Source: Chaetoderma sp. LZ-2023a (lineage: Eukaryota > Mollusca > Caudofoveata > Chaetodermatida > Chaetodermatidae). From it: a stretch of DNA of 64,000 nucleotides. The notes beneath the pieces were generated by a model that was not told the origin of the DNA, did not search any database, and saw nothing but the letters and a program-made list of their open reading frames with translations. Of this stretch, positions 21,670-31,736 are shown piece by piece (position 1 is the stretch's first letter; each line of letters begins with the position of its first letter). Both the position numbers and the translations under genes were made by a program. The DNA lies in the NCBI GenBank assembly GCA_034401795.1, contig CM067360.1, positions 125,698,883-125,762,882 on the forward strand. The letters run 5' to 3'.

Positions 21670-23711
21670 TCCTCTTGTCTGATTTTCTGAAGAATTTTTG
21701 GAATCAGGATTGCTGGAGGGAATGCGTATGCATATATTCTCCCCCAGCTGATAGCTAACGCATCTGTTGCGAAAGCGCTTGGATCCGGAATCGGAGAGAC
21801 GTACGTCGTCATCTTCGCATTCTTCTTCGTTGCGAACAAATCGATGTTGGGTTTCCCCCAATGGTCGAACAGACGATCCGCCACACATTGATTTAGTTGC
21901 CATTCCGTGGGTAAAACACTCATCCTTCGGCTCAATGAGTCTGCTAGCAGGTTTAACCTTCCCGGAATATGAACTGCTTTCAAGGTAATCTGGTGATCCA
22001 GACACCAACAAAGCAGTTTCCATGTCATCATACAGAGACTGGGCGACTTCATTCCGCCCTGGCGGTTTATGTAAGTCACAACTGTTGAGTTGTCTGAACG
22101 AATAAGAACAATCTTGCCCTGAACTTTCTGTAAGAAATGTTCCAGGCCCAGGACTACTGCTCTTAGCTCCAGTAGATTTATATGTTCCTGTGACTGTTCC
22201 AGATTCCAAAGCCCTGATATCGTGGATTCTTCCAGGCAAGCTCCCCAGCCCTCCATCGATGCATCTGTATACACAGTCACCTGAGGGTGGGGAGGGGTTA
22301 GCAAAACCCCCGGCAAGAGATTCTCTGTATTCAACCACCATTGCAGGTGGTGAATCAGAGGCGCCAACACTGACACATTCGAGTCCAGCGAACCTGTACT
22401 CTGGGTCCATTGTGTCATGAGAAACAACTGGATCGGCCGCCTGCGTAAGGCGGCCTGAGGAATGACTGGTTCCAACGAAACCATCAACCCCAGCATTCTC
22501 AAGTAAACCCGTGCCAGGACATGACGACTGTCGCACACTGACTGAATCAACGAGATGAGTATTTGAACTCTCTCCTGAGTAGGATAAACACATCCTGTCT
22601 CTAGATCGAAGAACATCCCCAGGTAAACAAACTTCTGGGATGGAGTCAGCTCTGATTTTGGGAAATTGATCATCCAGCCCAAGTCTGTGAGAATTTTCAA
22701 AACAATCTCCAGATTGGCGGACAAACTTTCCCGGGTGTGCGCTTTCAACAGCCAGTCGTCTATGTACGTGTGGACTGCTATGCTTCTCCTGCGGAGGTAT
22801 GCTGTGATCGCAAGAACCACACGGGTGAAAACCCGAGGAGCCGTGGAAATTCCGAAGGGCAACACCCTGAATTCCCACTGTCTGCCCTGGAATGCAAATC
22901 TCAGGAAGCGACAGAAACTCCCGTGGATGGGGATGTGGAAATAAGCGTCCTTCAAATCTATCGACGCCGTCCACATCCCCCTCTCCAACCCCGCCAACAC
23001 CGAGCGCACCGTTTCCATCTTGAAACTGGGCGTCTCGATGAACTTGTTCAATGGCTTGAGGTTGAGAATCGGTCTCCACCCACCGGTGCGTTTTGTTACT
23101 AAGAACAGGGTTGAATAGAAGCCCGGACACCTTTGTGCCGGCTGAATAGCTCCCTTTTGTATGAGGGAATTTATCTCCTCCTCGATACACAACCTTTGCT
23201 CTGGATCTCTCGGAATGGGAGTCCAGACTGGCACCAGAGACAGTCGCGACGGCGGGCCTGTCACCCACTCTGGATGATACCCGACGGAAAGCCATCGCAA
23301 GACTAAACGGTCCTGAGTTAACCGTTCCCACTCTTGCATGTGGCCGGCTAGCCGGCCTCCCACCGGCCCACCTAGGGACCGCGGTGGACACGAGGCATGC
23401 AAGAGCGGCACTGTCTCCGCCGCCATACACACCGGAGTGGTTCTTACCGCGGTAAGCGTCCTGTCAGGACCGATAACCACGCCCAGATCCTCGCGCGCCC
23501 CGCCCCGCCCCGCGCGCACCTCGGTGCGCGGGCGGCTGCCTGGCTGACGGCGCCTGAGGAACCTGCGCCCCCCTCGCTGCTGGCCGAATCGCACGCGGCC
23601 GAGGCCGACGCTGCGACGGTGGCTGGCCACTGACCTGGCCAGCACCACCTCGAGCCTGCTGGGGACGATACGCCGGGGCCGCGGCGCGAGCGTTAGCACG
23701 ACGCAGCACAT
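21333..23711 (-). CDS. Reverse transcriptase-RNase H-methyltransferase-like protein of DIRS A
   Basis: Copies element RNA into DNA. Counting from one residue before the first ATG (793 positions in all): RT region about 170-400 with SIDLKDAYFHIPI (251-263), LPFGISTAP (285-293) and the YIDD catalytic box (317-320); RNase H with all four acids, D483 (VYTDAS), E516 (LLELRA), D541 (IRSDNS) and D592 (LADSLS); then a Dam-methylase-like stretch about 623-705 (IDLFAT, DALAISW, YAFPPA, VLLIAPDW). The methylase NPPY-type motif is AFPPA here, so methylation activity is doubtful. The frame overlaps gag by 248 bp and is +1 to it. An internal ATG at 23426, 38 bp past the gag stop, is another possible start. 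Confidence 0.92.
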   Translation of the reverse strand: MCCVVLTLAPRPRRIVPSRLEVVLARSVASHRRSVGLGRVRFGQQRGGRRFLRRRQPGSRPRTEVRAGRGGAREDLGVVIGPDRTLTAVRTTPVCMAAETVPLLHASCPPRSLGGPVGGRLAGHMQEWERLTQDRLVLRWLSVGYHPEWVTGPPSRLSLVPVWTPIPRDPEQRLCIEEEINSLIQKGAIQPAQRCPGFYSTLFLVTKRTGGWRPILNLKPLNKFIETPSFKMETVRSVLAGLERGMWTASIDLKDAYFHIPIHGSFCRFLRFAFQGRQWEFRVLPFGISTAPRVFTRVVLAITAYLRRRSIAVHTYIDDWLLKAHTRESLSANLEIVLKILTDLGWMINFPKSELTPSQKFVYLGMFFDLETGCVYPTQERVQILISLIQSVCDSRHVLARVYLRMLGLMVSLEPVIPQAALRRRPIQLFLMTQWTQSTGSLDSNVSVLAPLIHHLQWWLNTENLLPGVLLTPPHPQVTVYTDASMEGWGACLEESTISGLWNLEQSQEHINLLELRAVVLGLEHFLQKVQGKIVLIRSDNSTVVTYINRQGGMKSPSLCMMTWKLLCWCLDHQITLKAVHIPGRLNLLADSLSRRMSVLPTEWQLNQCVADRLFDHWGKPNIDLFATKKNAKMTTYVSPIPDPSAFATDALAISWGRIYAYAFPPAILIPKILQKIRQEECQVLLIAPDWPSRSWYTDLLDLLVCNPVPLPLMDDIIFQGKALHNNPSMFRLTAWMLSRNLELRRAFLSKQPCLWPKPGGGQPPEHIIIKSTDLQNGAQKDVLIQWIHLFK

Positions 23712-26342
23712 CAAACTGCTCGCGCAGCGCCCTCTGGTTATTCACCAGGGTGACCGTCTCCTGGAGGTGGCGACATCCCTCACCTCCAAAAAGACCAGGG
23801 CCCGTCATAGGCGTACGCAGTAGCCTATTGTACAGGTCCTGAGACGGGCACAGATTGTCCAGGGCAAACGTGCGTCTTGCCCTGACACTCCTGGTCACCG
23901 CCCGAGTCACACAGTCCAGCGCCAGGTTAATACCATCCTGGATGGTTCGCTGGACAGTGACCGGACTTGGCTGGCGCGATGCGGATGCCGTTACTACCCC
24001 CTGTAACAGCTGGGAGACGTGGGACAGAGCGGCAATCGAAGCCCTCCCACTCTCCTCCGCATCACGCAACGCGGTATTCGCCGAACGCAACGCGTTCGCG
24101 CACAAGACACCCGTGTCAGAACGGGAGCCTGGCCGCGCATCCTCACCCAAAGCCGCGCGGTCATCCACGCTGGGCTTGGGTACCACACCGTACCGCTGGT
24201 AATACAGGGGCACGATGCGACAACGCCTGGCCACCTCGCGAGGGGCCTTCGCGAGACGTCCACTCGACTTAATGGACGACTCCGCCGCCTTGAACATGTC
24301 AACGACATGCTCCGCCAGCGGCAGAGAAGGCATAGCGTTAGCAGTCGGTTTCCCAGCTAACCACGGCGTGTGAACACGCTGGCTAGCCGACTGCTCCACG
24401 GGCAGATCAGGCCTAACGCTCACCAACCACTGGCAAGCGTCATACCAATCCTCCTCCGTGGCTAACTGCGAGCGCTCTACAAGACGGGGTCCTTCGTCTT
24501 CCTCCTGAGCGCAAGCAGTAGAGCTTGACGGCGGGTATGCTGATACACCTGGCAAGCCAGGGAAAACACGCGGGCCTGACAGCACCGGCATGAGAATATC
24601 ACTGGTTTGACCAGGAGCAGGCACCGTGGCAGAGCGCGGGGTATATATAGTCTCACCACGGGCCCGGCCAGCACCAGCAACACCCTCGGCAAGCCGAGGT
24701 ATGCGGTACCGCTGGCCATCAGCAGCGCCCTGGGCCACCACCTGAGCCGCGGACTTTACTCCAGGGTGAGTAAAACCGTGGAATAAGGCGCCTGTATTCC
24801 CCGCGAGGGGTGCACAAACGTCTTCATCCATGTCCACGTCGTCAGACGGCGACCCTAGCAGGTAATCCTCATTACCCTGGTCAGAAAGATTAGACCCCGG
24901 GTCAGCAAAGAGAGCTAACCCGGGCTGACCAGGAACGGTGCCATAGGAGGTACTGGCCACCGCGGCGTGCGGATACCCCTGGACTGATAAGCAGCCCGCG
25001 GGTTCCAGCGACAACCGTCCACGGTCCCCTATCGGCGCGGCAATAAGCCTGCTGCCAGGGCCGTGGAACGCCCCCTCTAATGGGGCCACCTCTGAATCGT
25101 CGAACAACGGAAGCGGACTAAGGAAAATCGATCCAGAGGCGGGGATTACCTGCTCCGAAGCCGATGACGAGGACAGTAAAGGATTTGGTCCAGGAAGCAT
25201 GCCACGAAGCAACCCTGGAACCAAATCCTTTATTGTCCTCTTCATCTCTCCCAACATCTCGGTCCGGAAGGCCTCCATATCCACCGCGGACGAGACCTTC
25301 CCCTTACCCTTCCTACTTACAACCTCTCGTTTCCGCTTCTTCTTCTTCTCCTCCTCTACCACCTTGTCCGTCGCCTGTAAGCAGCACAAGAATTCGGACA
25401 TTAACTCGCCCCCCCAGTGCTTACATATGTCACAATTAACAAATGGACCACAAGGGCTACATTGACAGCACAGATGCGGCCAGAACTTATCCAGAAGAAA
25501 ACGACCACAGGACGCGCAACCCGGTCCCTGAAACAGGGCAAAGGACAAGGAGTATGAGCAACTAGTTAAGCTTAGAAACTCAATCCAACTCAAAGAGAAG
25601 GAAAACGATCATAAAGATCAATATACATCAGAAAGCAGCATAGCGCTTGAATTGCTGATAAACACATAGCCAGGCTGATTATGACGTCATTAATCCCGTG
25701 ACAGGAAAAAATTCGATCCCAACAAAACATCCAAGTGCAAGGACGAATTGAATGCTGAATGGATAAGTTGACTACACAACCATCAGATACATATAGATAA
25801 CTCTTTTCTGGCAAAAATGTTAATTATCTCCCTTTGTTTGTTTACAATAATTAACATCACCACATTATCAATAACTAGATACCTGACACTTTGTATAGAC
25901 AAACCATCCAACGTGACGAACCGGAGAACTCCACCATCTGCACGCCTCTTAACTCTCTCCACCTCATGGGGAAGGAATTGGATCAAGAGGGCAAAGTGAG
26001 AAGACCTTTATACTAGGCCTCCAACTCACTGGACATATTTTTCATTTGGTTAGATAACCTAACAGTGTTAGTAGGAAATGGAACCATGGTGGAGAGAAAA
26101 CTAACTCTCTGCAACTGTGATGTCACCACCTAGCGTCATACAGACCTGTGGACATAAACAGAAAGAGAAATTAGTCCTAGGTAGCACCGAGTTGACCTAA
26201 ACCAACTAACTAAGGCGCTTATCACGGTAAACGCGAGTCCCGGAAACACAATACACCGGGAAGAAAACTCGCTAATTTTACTAGAAGTCACCTGATTTAA
26301 AGGTCCTAAGTCCTCCTTTGGCGAATTGATACTTCCCGCCAT
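23464..26342 (-). CDS. Gag-like protein of DIRS A, two exons
   Basis: Predicted structural/nucleic-acid-binding protein of about 704 residues. Exon 1 is 26342-26292 (MAGSINSPKEDLGPLNQ) and exon 2 is 25527-23464; the intron is 25528-26291, phase 0. Exon 2 has no ATG before the conserved zinc-finger region, which is why the spliced start was chosen. In spliced numbering the finger has C21-x2-C24, H35, C37, C40, C43, C49-x2-C52 and H54. A Lys/Glu-rich helix (VVEEEKKKKRKREVV) follows. The tail is Arg/Gly/Pro-rich (RGARGAGRGARGSGRG), typical of RNA binding. If splicing did not occur, the first ATG (GELMSEFL) would leave out the finger. Confidence 0.8.
25528..26291 (-). other. Predicted gag intron of DIRS A
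   Basis: The donor is aaatcag|gtgacttc and the acceptor tttgccctgtttcag|gga, 764 bp, phase 0. A second acceptor-like motif, ctgtttatgtccacag, lies inside at 26146-26161 and is conserved in all elements, but a TAG soon follows in frame. No ORF of interest is present. Confidence 0.65.
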
Positions 26343-26434
26343 CCAAAAAAGTGACTATCACACCAAACAACACCACTTAAACTAGTTTAAGATAAAGAAA
26401 AGCTTCAGCACAAAAAGACATGTGTGAACTCTCT

Positions 26435-26651
26435 GCCAATAATCTAGCAAAGAGGTAGTGCTAGTCTGCGCATGCGCGGAGGTGGGGCTGGCGGATTGCG
26501 CGGAGGTGGGGCTGGCATCCGCCAGACTACGCTCTGACTCCCTGCCCAGTAGGGGCACCTAACTGTTTTAAATCTGAGTGTTTATTGAGTGAAAGCCAAT
26601 ATTTAGCAATATCAAAAGTATTAGGGAGGTAAGTATACTCTTGAAGTGAAA
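26435..26651 (-). repeat. Gag-side terminal repeat of DIRS A
   Basis: The complement of 19576-19790 minus the side-specific tip. It contains a local duplication of gcgcggaggtggggctggc absent from the left repeat. The NRF-1-like tgcgcatgcgc is at 26467-26477. Confidence 0.9.
26467..26477. promoter_or_regulatory. NRF-1-like palindrome in DIRS A terminal repeat
   Basis: TGCGCATGCGC, about 125 bp upstream of the gag ATG at 26342, matches the NRF-1 consensus core. A role in transcription is inferred only. Confidence 0.45.
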
Positions 26652-26990
26652 AGAGGAAATCAGCTACTACCTGAATAGATGAATCCATTGGATTAATACA
26701 TCTTTTTGAGCACCATTCTGAAAATCTGTTGATATTATAATTATATGCTCTGGAGGTTGACCCCCTCCTGGCTTTGGCCATAAACATGGCTGCTTGCTCA
26801 GAAAAGCCCCCCTTAATTCTAGATTCCTTGACAACATCCACGCAGTCAATCTGAACATTGACGGATTGTTGTGAAGGGCCGTGCCCTGGAAGATAATGTC
26901 GTCCATCAGAGGCAGAGGAACCGGATTGCAGACCAGAAGGTCCAGCAGATCCGTATACCATGATCGGCGTGGCCAATTTGGGGCGATCAG
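26652..26990 (-). pseudogene. Tyrosine recombinase of DIRS EB, N-terminal part
   Basis: It reads GFSEQAAMFMAKARRGSTS and RFSEWCSKRCINPMDSSI up to VADFL. It is then cut by element A; the next residues (HLYDAYS) resume at 19575. It overlaps the end of the RT frame as in A. Confidence 0.85.
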
Positions 26991-28853
26991 AAGCACTTGG
27001 CACTCCTCCTGTCTGATTTTCTGAAGAATTTTTGGAATCAGGATTGCTGGAGGGAATGCGTATGCATACAATCCCACCCAGCTGATAGCTAACGCATCTG
27101 TTGCGAAAGCGCTTGGATCTGGAATCGGAGAGACGTACGTCGTCATCTTCGCATTCTTCTTCGTTGCGAACAAATCGATGTTGGGTTTCCCCCAACGGTC
27201 GAACAGACGATCCGCCACACATTGATTTAGTTGCCATTCCGTCGGTAAAACACACATCCTTCGGCTCAATGAGACTGCTAGCAGATTTAACCTTCCCGGA
27301 ATATGAACTGCTTTCAAGGTAATCCTGTGATCCAGGCACCAACAAAGCAGTCTCCATGTCATCATACAGAGACCGGCCGACTTCGTTCCGCCCTGGCGGT
27401 TTATGTAAGTCACAACTGTTGAGTTGACTGATCGAATAAGAACAATCTTGCCGTGAACTTTCTGTAAGAAATGTTCCAGGCCCAGGACTACTGCTCTTAA
27501 CTCCAGTAGATTGATATGTTCCTTTGACTGTTCCAGATTCCAAAGCCCTGAAATCGTGGATTCTTCCAGGCAAGCTCCCCACCCCTCCATCGAGGCATCT
27601 GTATACACAGTTACCTGAGGGTGATGAGGGGCTAGCATAACCCCCACCAGGAGATTCTCTGTCTTCAACCACCATTGCAGGTGGTGAATTAGAGGCTCCA
27701 ACACTGACACGTTCGAGTCCAGTGAACCTGTACTCTGGGTCCATTGCGTCATGAGAAATAACTGGATCGGCTGCCTGCGTAAGGCGGCCTGAGGAATGAC
27801 TAGTTCCAAAGAAACCATCAACCCCAGCATTCTCAAGTAAACCCGTGCCAGGACATGACGACTGTTGCACACTGACTGTATTACTGAGATGAGTATCTGA
27901 ACCCTCTCCTGAGTAGGATAAACATATCCTGTCTCTAGATCGAAGAACATCCCCAGGTAAACAAACTTCTGGGATGGAGTCAGCTCTGATTTTTGGAAAT
28001 TGATTATCCAGCCTAAGTCTGTGAGAGTCTTCAAAACAATCTCCAGATTGGCCGATAAACTTTCCTGGGTGTGTGCTTTTAACAGCCAGTCGTCTATGTA
28101 CGTGTGGACTGCTATGCTTCTCCTGCGGAGGTATGCTGTAATCGCAAGAACCACTCTGGTGAAAACCCGAGGAGCCGTGGAAATTCCGACGGGTAACACC
28201 CTGAATTCCCACTGTCTGCCCTGGAATGCAAATCTCAGGAAGCGACGGAAACTCCTCGCTATGGGGATGTGGAAATAAGCATCCTTCAAATCTATTGAAG
28301 CTGTCCACATTCCCCTCTCCAACCCTGCCAACACCGACCTCACAGTCTCCATCTTGAAACTGGGTGTCTCTATGAACTTGTTCAATGGCTTGAGGTTGAG
28401 AATTGGTCTCCACCCTCCGGTGTTTTTTGTCACTAAGAACACGGTTGAATAGAAGCCCGGACACTTCTGTGCCGGCTGAATTGCTCCTTTTTGTATGAGG
28501 GAGTTTATTTCCTCCTCTATACACAACCTTTGATCTGGATCTCTCGGAATTTGAGTCCAGATTGGCACCAGAGACAGTCGCGATGGCGGGCCTGTCATCC
28601 AATCGGGATGATACCCCACTGAAAGCCATCGCAAGACTGAACTGTCCTGAGTCAACCGTTCCCATTCTTGCATGTGGTTGGCCAGATGGCCTCCTACTGG
28701 TCCACCTAGGGAGAGAAGTGGACATAAGGAGTGCAAGAGCGACACTGTCTCCTTTGCCAGAAACACCGGAGTGGTTCTCACCGCGGTAACCAGCCCATCA
28801 AGCACAATTACCACGACCAGATCCTCGCACGCCACGACCAGCACCACGCGCAC
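26667..28853 (-). pseudogene. RT-RNase H-MT-like ORF of DIRS EB (open but catalytically damaged)
   Basis: The frame is open for about 728 codons and keeps SIDLKDAYFHIPIA and YIDDWLL. The RT motif before it is LPVGISTAP instead of LPFGISTAP. RNase H has lost two of its four acids: IRSVNS for IRSDNS and LAVSLS for LADSLS. The MT-like tail is preserved. The long open frame with missing catalytic residues suggests fairly recent death or mobilisation in trans. Confidence 0.88.
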
Positions 28854-30837
28854 CGAGGTGCGCGGGTGGCTGCCTGGCTGGCTGCGCCTGAGGAGCCTGC
28901 GGCCCCCTCACTGCTGGCCGAATTGCACGCGGCTGAGGGCGACGCTGCGATGGTGGCTGGCCTCTGACATGGCCACCTCCACCTCGAGCCTGCAGGGGAT
29001 GGTACGCAGGGGGTGCAGCGCGAACGCGCTCCCTACGGAGCACCTTAAACTGTTCACGCGGCGCCCTCTAGTTGTTGACCACAGTAACCGTCTCCTGGAG
29101 GTGCCTACATCCCTCACCTCCAAAGAGACCAGGACCCGCCATAGGCATACGCAGAAGCCTATTGTACAGGTCCTGGGATGGGCACAGGTTATCCAACGCA
29201 AACGTGCACCTCGCCCGGACACTTCTGGTCACTGCCCGAGTCATACAGTCCAGAGCCAGGTTGATACCATCCTGGATGGCTCTCTGGACTGTGACCGGGC
29301 TCGGTTGGCGTGATGCGGCTGTTACTACCCCCTGTAACAGCTGGGAGACGTGAGACAGTGCCGCAATAGACGCTCTCCCACTCTCCTCCGCATCACGCAA
29401 CGCGGCATTGGCCGAATGCAGCACGTTCGAACACAAGGCTCCCATGTAAGAACGGGAGCCTGGCCGCATATCTAAAGGCGCGCGGTCATCCACGCTAGGC
29501 TTAGGTACCACACCGTACCTCTGGTAGTCCACAGGTACGATGCGGCAGCGCCTTGCGACCTCGCGAGGGGCCTTCGCGAGACGCCAATTCGCCTTGATGG
29601 ATGTCTCCGCCGCCGAGAACATATCAACGATATGCTCTGCTAGCGGCAGAGATGGCATAGCGCTAACAGTCGACTTTCCAGCCAACCACGGCCTGTGGTC
29701 TCGCTGGCTAGCCGACTGCTCCACGGGCAGGTCTGGCCTGACAAGCCATTGACAAGCATCAGACCAATCATCCTCCGTGGCTAACTGCGAAAGCTCTACT
29801 AGACGAGGGCCTTCGTCTTCCTCCTGAGCTAACGCAGCCGAGCTTGACGTTGGATATGCTGACACTCCTGGCAAGCCAGAGAAAGCATGCGGGCCCAAAA
29901 GAGCAGGCATGTTAATCTGACTGGCTTGTCCAGGAGCAGGCGCCGTGGTACAGCGTGGGGCAGATACCACCACACCACGGCCCCGGCCAGCACCAGCAAC
30001 ACTCTCGGCAAGCCGAGGTATGCGGAATAACTGACCATCAGCACCAACCAGGGCCACCTTCTGAGCCGTGAATTCTACTCCTGCGTGAGTAGAACCGTGG
30101 ATCATGTCGCCTGTATTCCCCGCAAGGGGTGCACAGACGTCAAAATCCATGGCCACGTCTTCAGAAGGGGACCCCAACAGATAATCCTCTTCTTCCTGGC
30201 CAGAAAGATTAGACTCCGGTCAGCAAATAGAGCTAACCCGGACTGGCCAGGAAAGATGCCATAGGAGGTACTGGCACCTGCGGCGTGCGGATACCCCTGG
30301 GCTGATAAGCAGCCAGCAGGTTCCAGCGACAACCGTCCACGGACCCCTGGCGCGGCAAGCCTGCTGCCAGGGTCGTGGAAAGCCCCCACTAATGGGGGCC
30401 ACCTCTGAATCGTCGAAAACTGGTAACGGCCTAAGGAAAGTCGATTCAGAGGCGGGGATTATCTGCTCCGAAGCAGATGACGAGGACAACAAAGGATTTG
30501 GTCCAGGAAGCATGCCACGGAGCAACTCTGGTACCAAATCCTTTATTGTCCTCTTCATCTCTCCCAACATCTCACTACGGAAGGCCTCCATGTCCACTGA
30601 GGACGAGGCCTTCCTCTTACCCTTTTTACTCACAACCTCTCTTTTCAGCTTCCTCTCCTCCTCCACAACCTTGTCCTTAGCCTGTAAGCATAAAAATTCC
30701 TTCATTAGTTCGCCCCCCCCCCCCAAATGCTTACACACATCACAATTAAGCAATGGCCCACAGGGCCTACATTGGAAGCAAAGATGTGGTATAAACTTCT
30801 CCTTCAGGAAGCGACCACAGGACGGGCAACCAGGTCT
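28798..30837 (-). pseudogene. gag of DIRS EB, second exon (broken)
   Basis: The zinc finger (CPSCG, HLCFQCRPCGP, CDVCKH) is intact. Relative to A there are frameshifts near 30390 (in the acccccactaatggggg run) and near 30215 (gaccggagtc for gacccggggtc). A nonsense change sits at about 29070 (tag where A has cag in VNNQRA). The acceptor position reads tttcgg instead of tttcag. The RGG-type tail follows to 28798. Confidence 0.85.
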
Positions 30838-31593
30838 CCGAAACAGGACAGAAGACGAGGACAATGAGTATTTTAGTTAAGGTTAGAAACTCAAAACCAA
30901 AATAAAAGAGAGGGAAACTGATCATAAAGATCACTAATCATATAAAAACCAGCGTTGGACAAAACTTTAATTGTTAATAAAGAGCAAGGCTGATTATGAC
31001 GTCATTAATCCAAGACAGAAATTAAATCTATCCGAAAACAAACATCCAGGTGTAAGGACAAATTGTATTCCTAACCAGAACATCTTCAGGATAGATATTC
31101 AGACTACACAACATCAGATACACAATGATAATAGTGGCAAATTATAGTTTACATAATTATCATCACCTCATATCATTAACTAGAATACCTGACTCTTTGT
31201 ATAGATAAACCATCCAATGTGATGAACTGGAACACTCCACCAAGACTACGACCTCTTAACTCTCTCCACCTTAGGGGAAGGAATTGGATCAAGAGGGCAA
31301 CGTGAGAAGACCTTCTTACGAGGCCTCCGAGTCACTGGACATAGACTTTTTGGTTAGATAACCTAACAGTATTAGTAGGAAATGGAACCTTGGTGGAGAA
31401 AACGAACCCTCTGATGATGTGATGTCCCATACATATCCTGACAGATACCTGTGGACATAAACACAAAGAGAGATTAGTATTATATAGCACCATGTTGACA
31501 TAAAACAACTATACTAGGCACTTATCATGATAAACGCGAGTCCCGGAAACACATTACACCGGGAAAAACTCGCTAAAATATAATAGAAGTCAC
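30838..31593 (-). other. Gag intron region of DIRS EB
   Basis: The donor ccatcag|gtgacttc is intact at 31593. The acceptor at 30838-30840 is mutated (cgg). The internal tgtccacagg motif is at 31448-31457. No gene is present. Confidence 0.55.
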
Positions 31594-31644
31594 CTGATGG
31601 ATAGATCCTGGGCCCTCCTCTGGCGAAGTAACTCTATCTGCCAT
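31594..31644 (-). CDS. gag first coding exon of DIRS EB
   Basis: 51 bp from ATG at 31644, peptide MADRVTSPEEGPGSIHQ, ending CAG|GTGACT in phase 0. Same length and phase as in A, C and D. Confidence 0.6.
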
Positions 31645-31736
31645 CTCTACAGGTGTTCTAAACTTCTAACAAATGCTTAAAAGACTTAAAAAAGACTAGG
31701 AAAAGCTTTGAGCACAAAAGCATGTGTACACCCTCT

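Larger units (their letters stand above)
19576..26651 (-). mobile_element. DIRS retrotransposon A, structurally complete (7.08 kb)
   Basis: The ends are taaacgaaatctagg and cttgaagtgaaa. No target duplication is seen at the junction with EB, as expected of tyrosine-recombinase integration. On the minus strand the order is terminal repeat, 51-bp gag exon 1, intron, gag exon 2, RT-RNase H-MT-like ORF, overlapping recombinase ORF, 3' UTR, ICR and terminal repeat. None of the three main ORFs has a stop or frameshift that I can see. The architecture (inverted repeats plus ICR, YR, MT-like domain) is that of the DIRS-1 group rather than Ngaro or PAT. Confidence 0.93.

Noticed and set aside
21669-23430. 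The first 587 codons of the long recombinase frame as a separate gene
   Set aside because: It is wholly overlapped by the RT-RNase H ORF, whose motifs are clear; kept only as an overlap hypothesis.
21767-23633. Plus-strand ORFs inside DIRS A
   Set aside because: Shadow frames opposite the recombinase, RT and gag genes.
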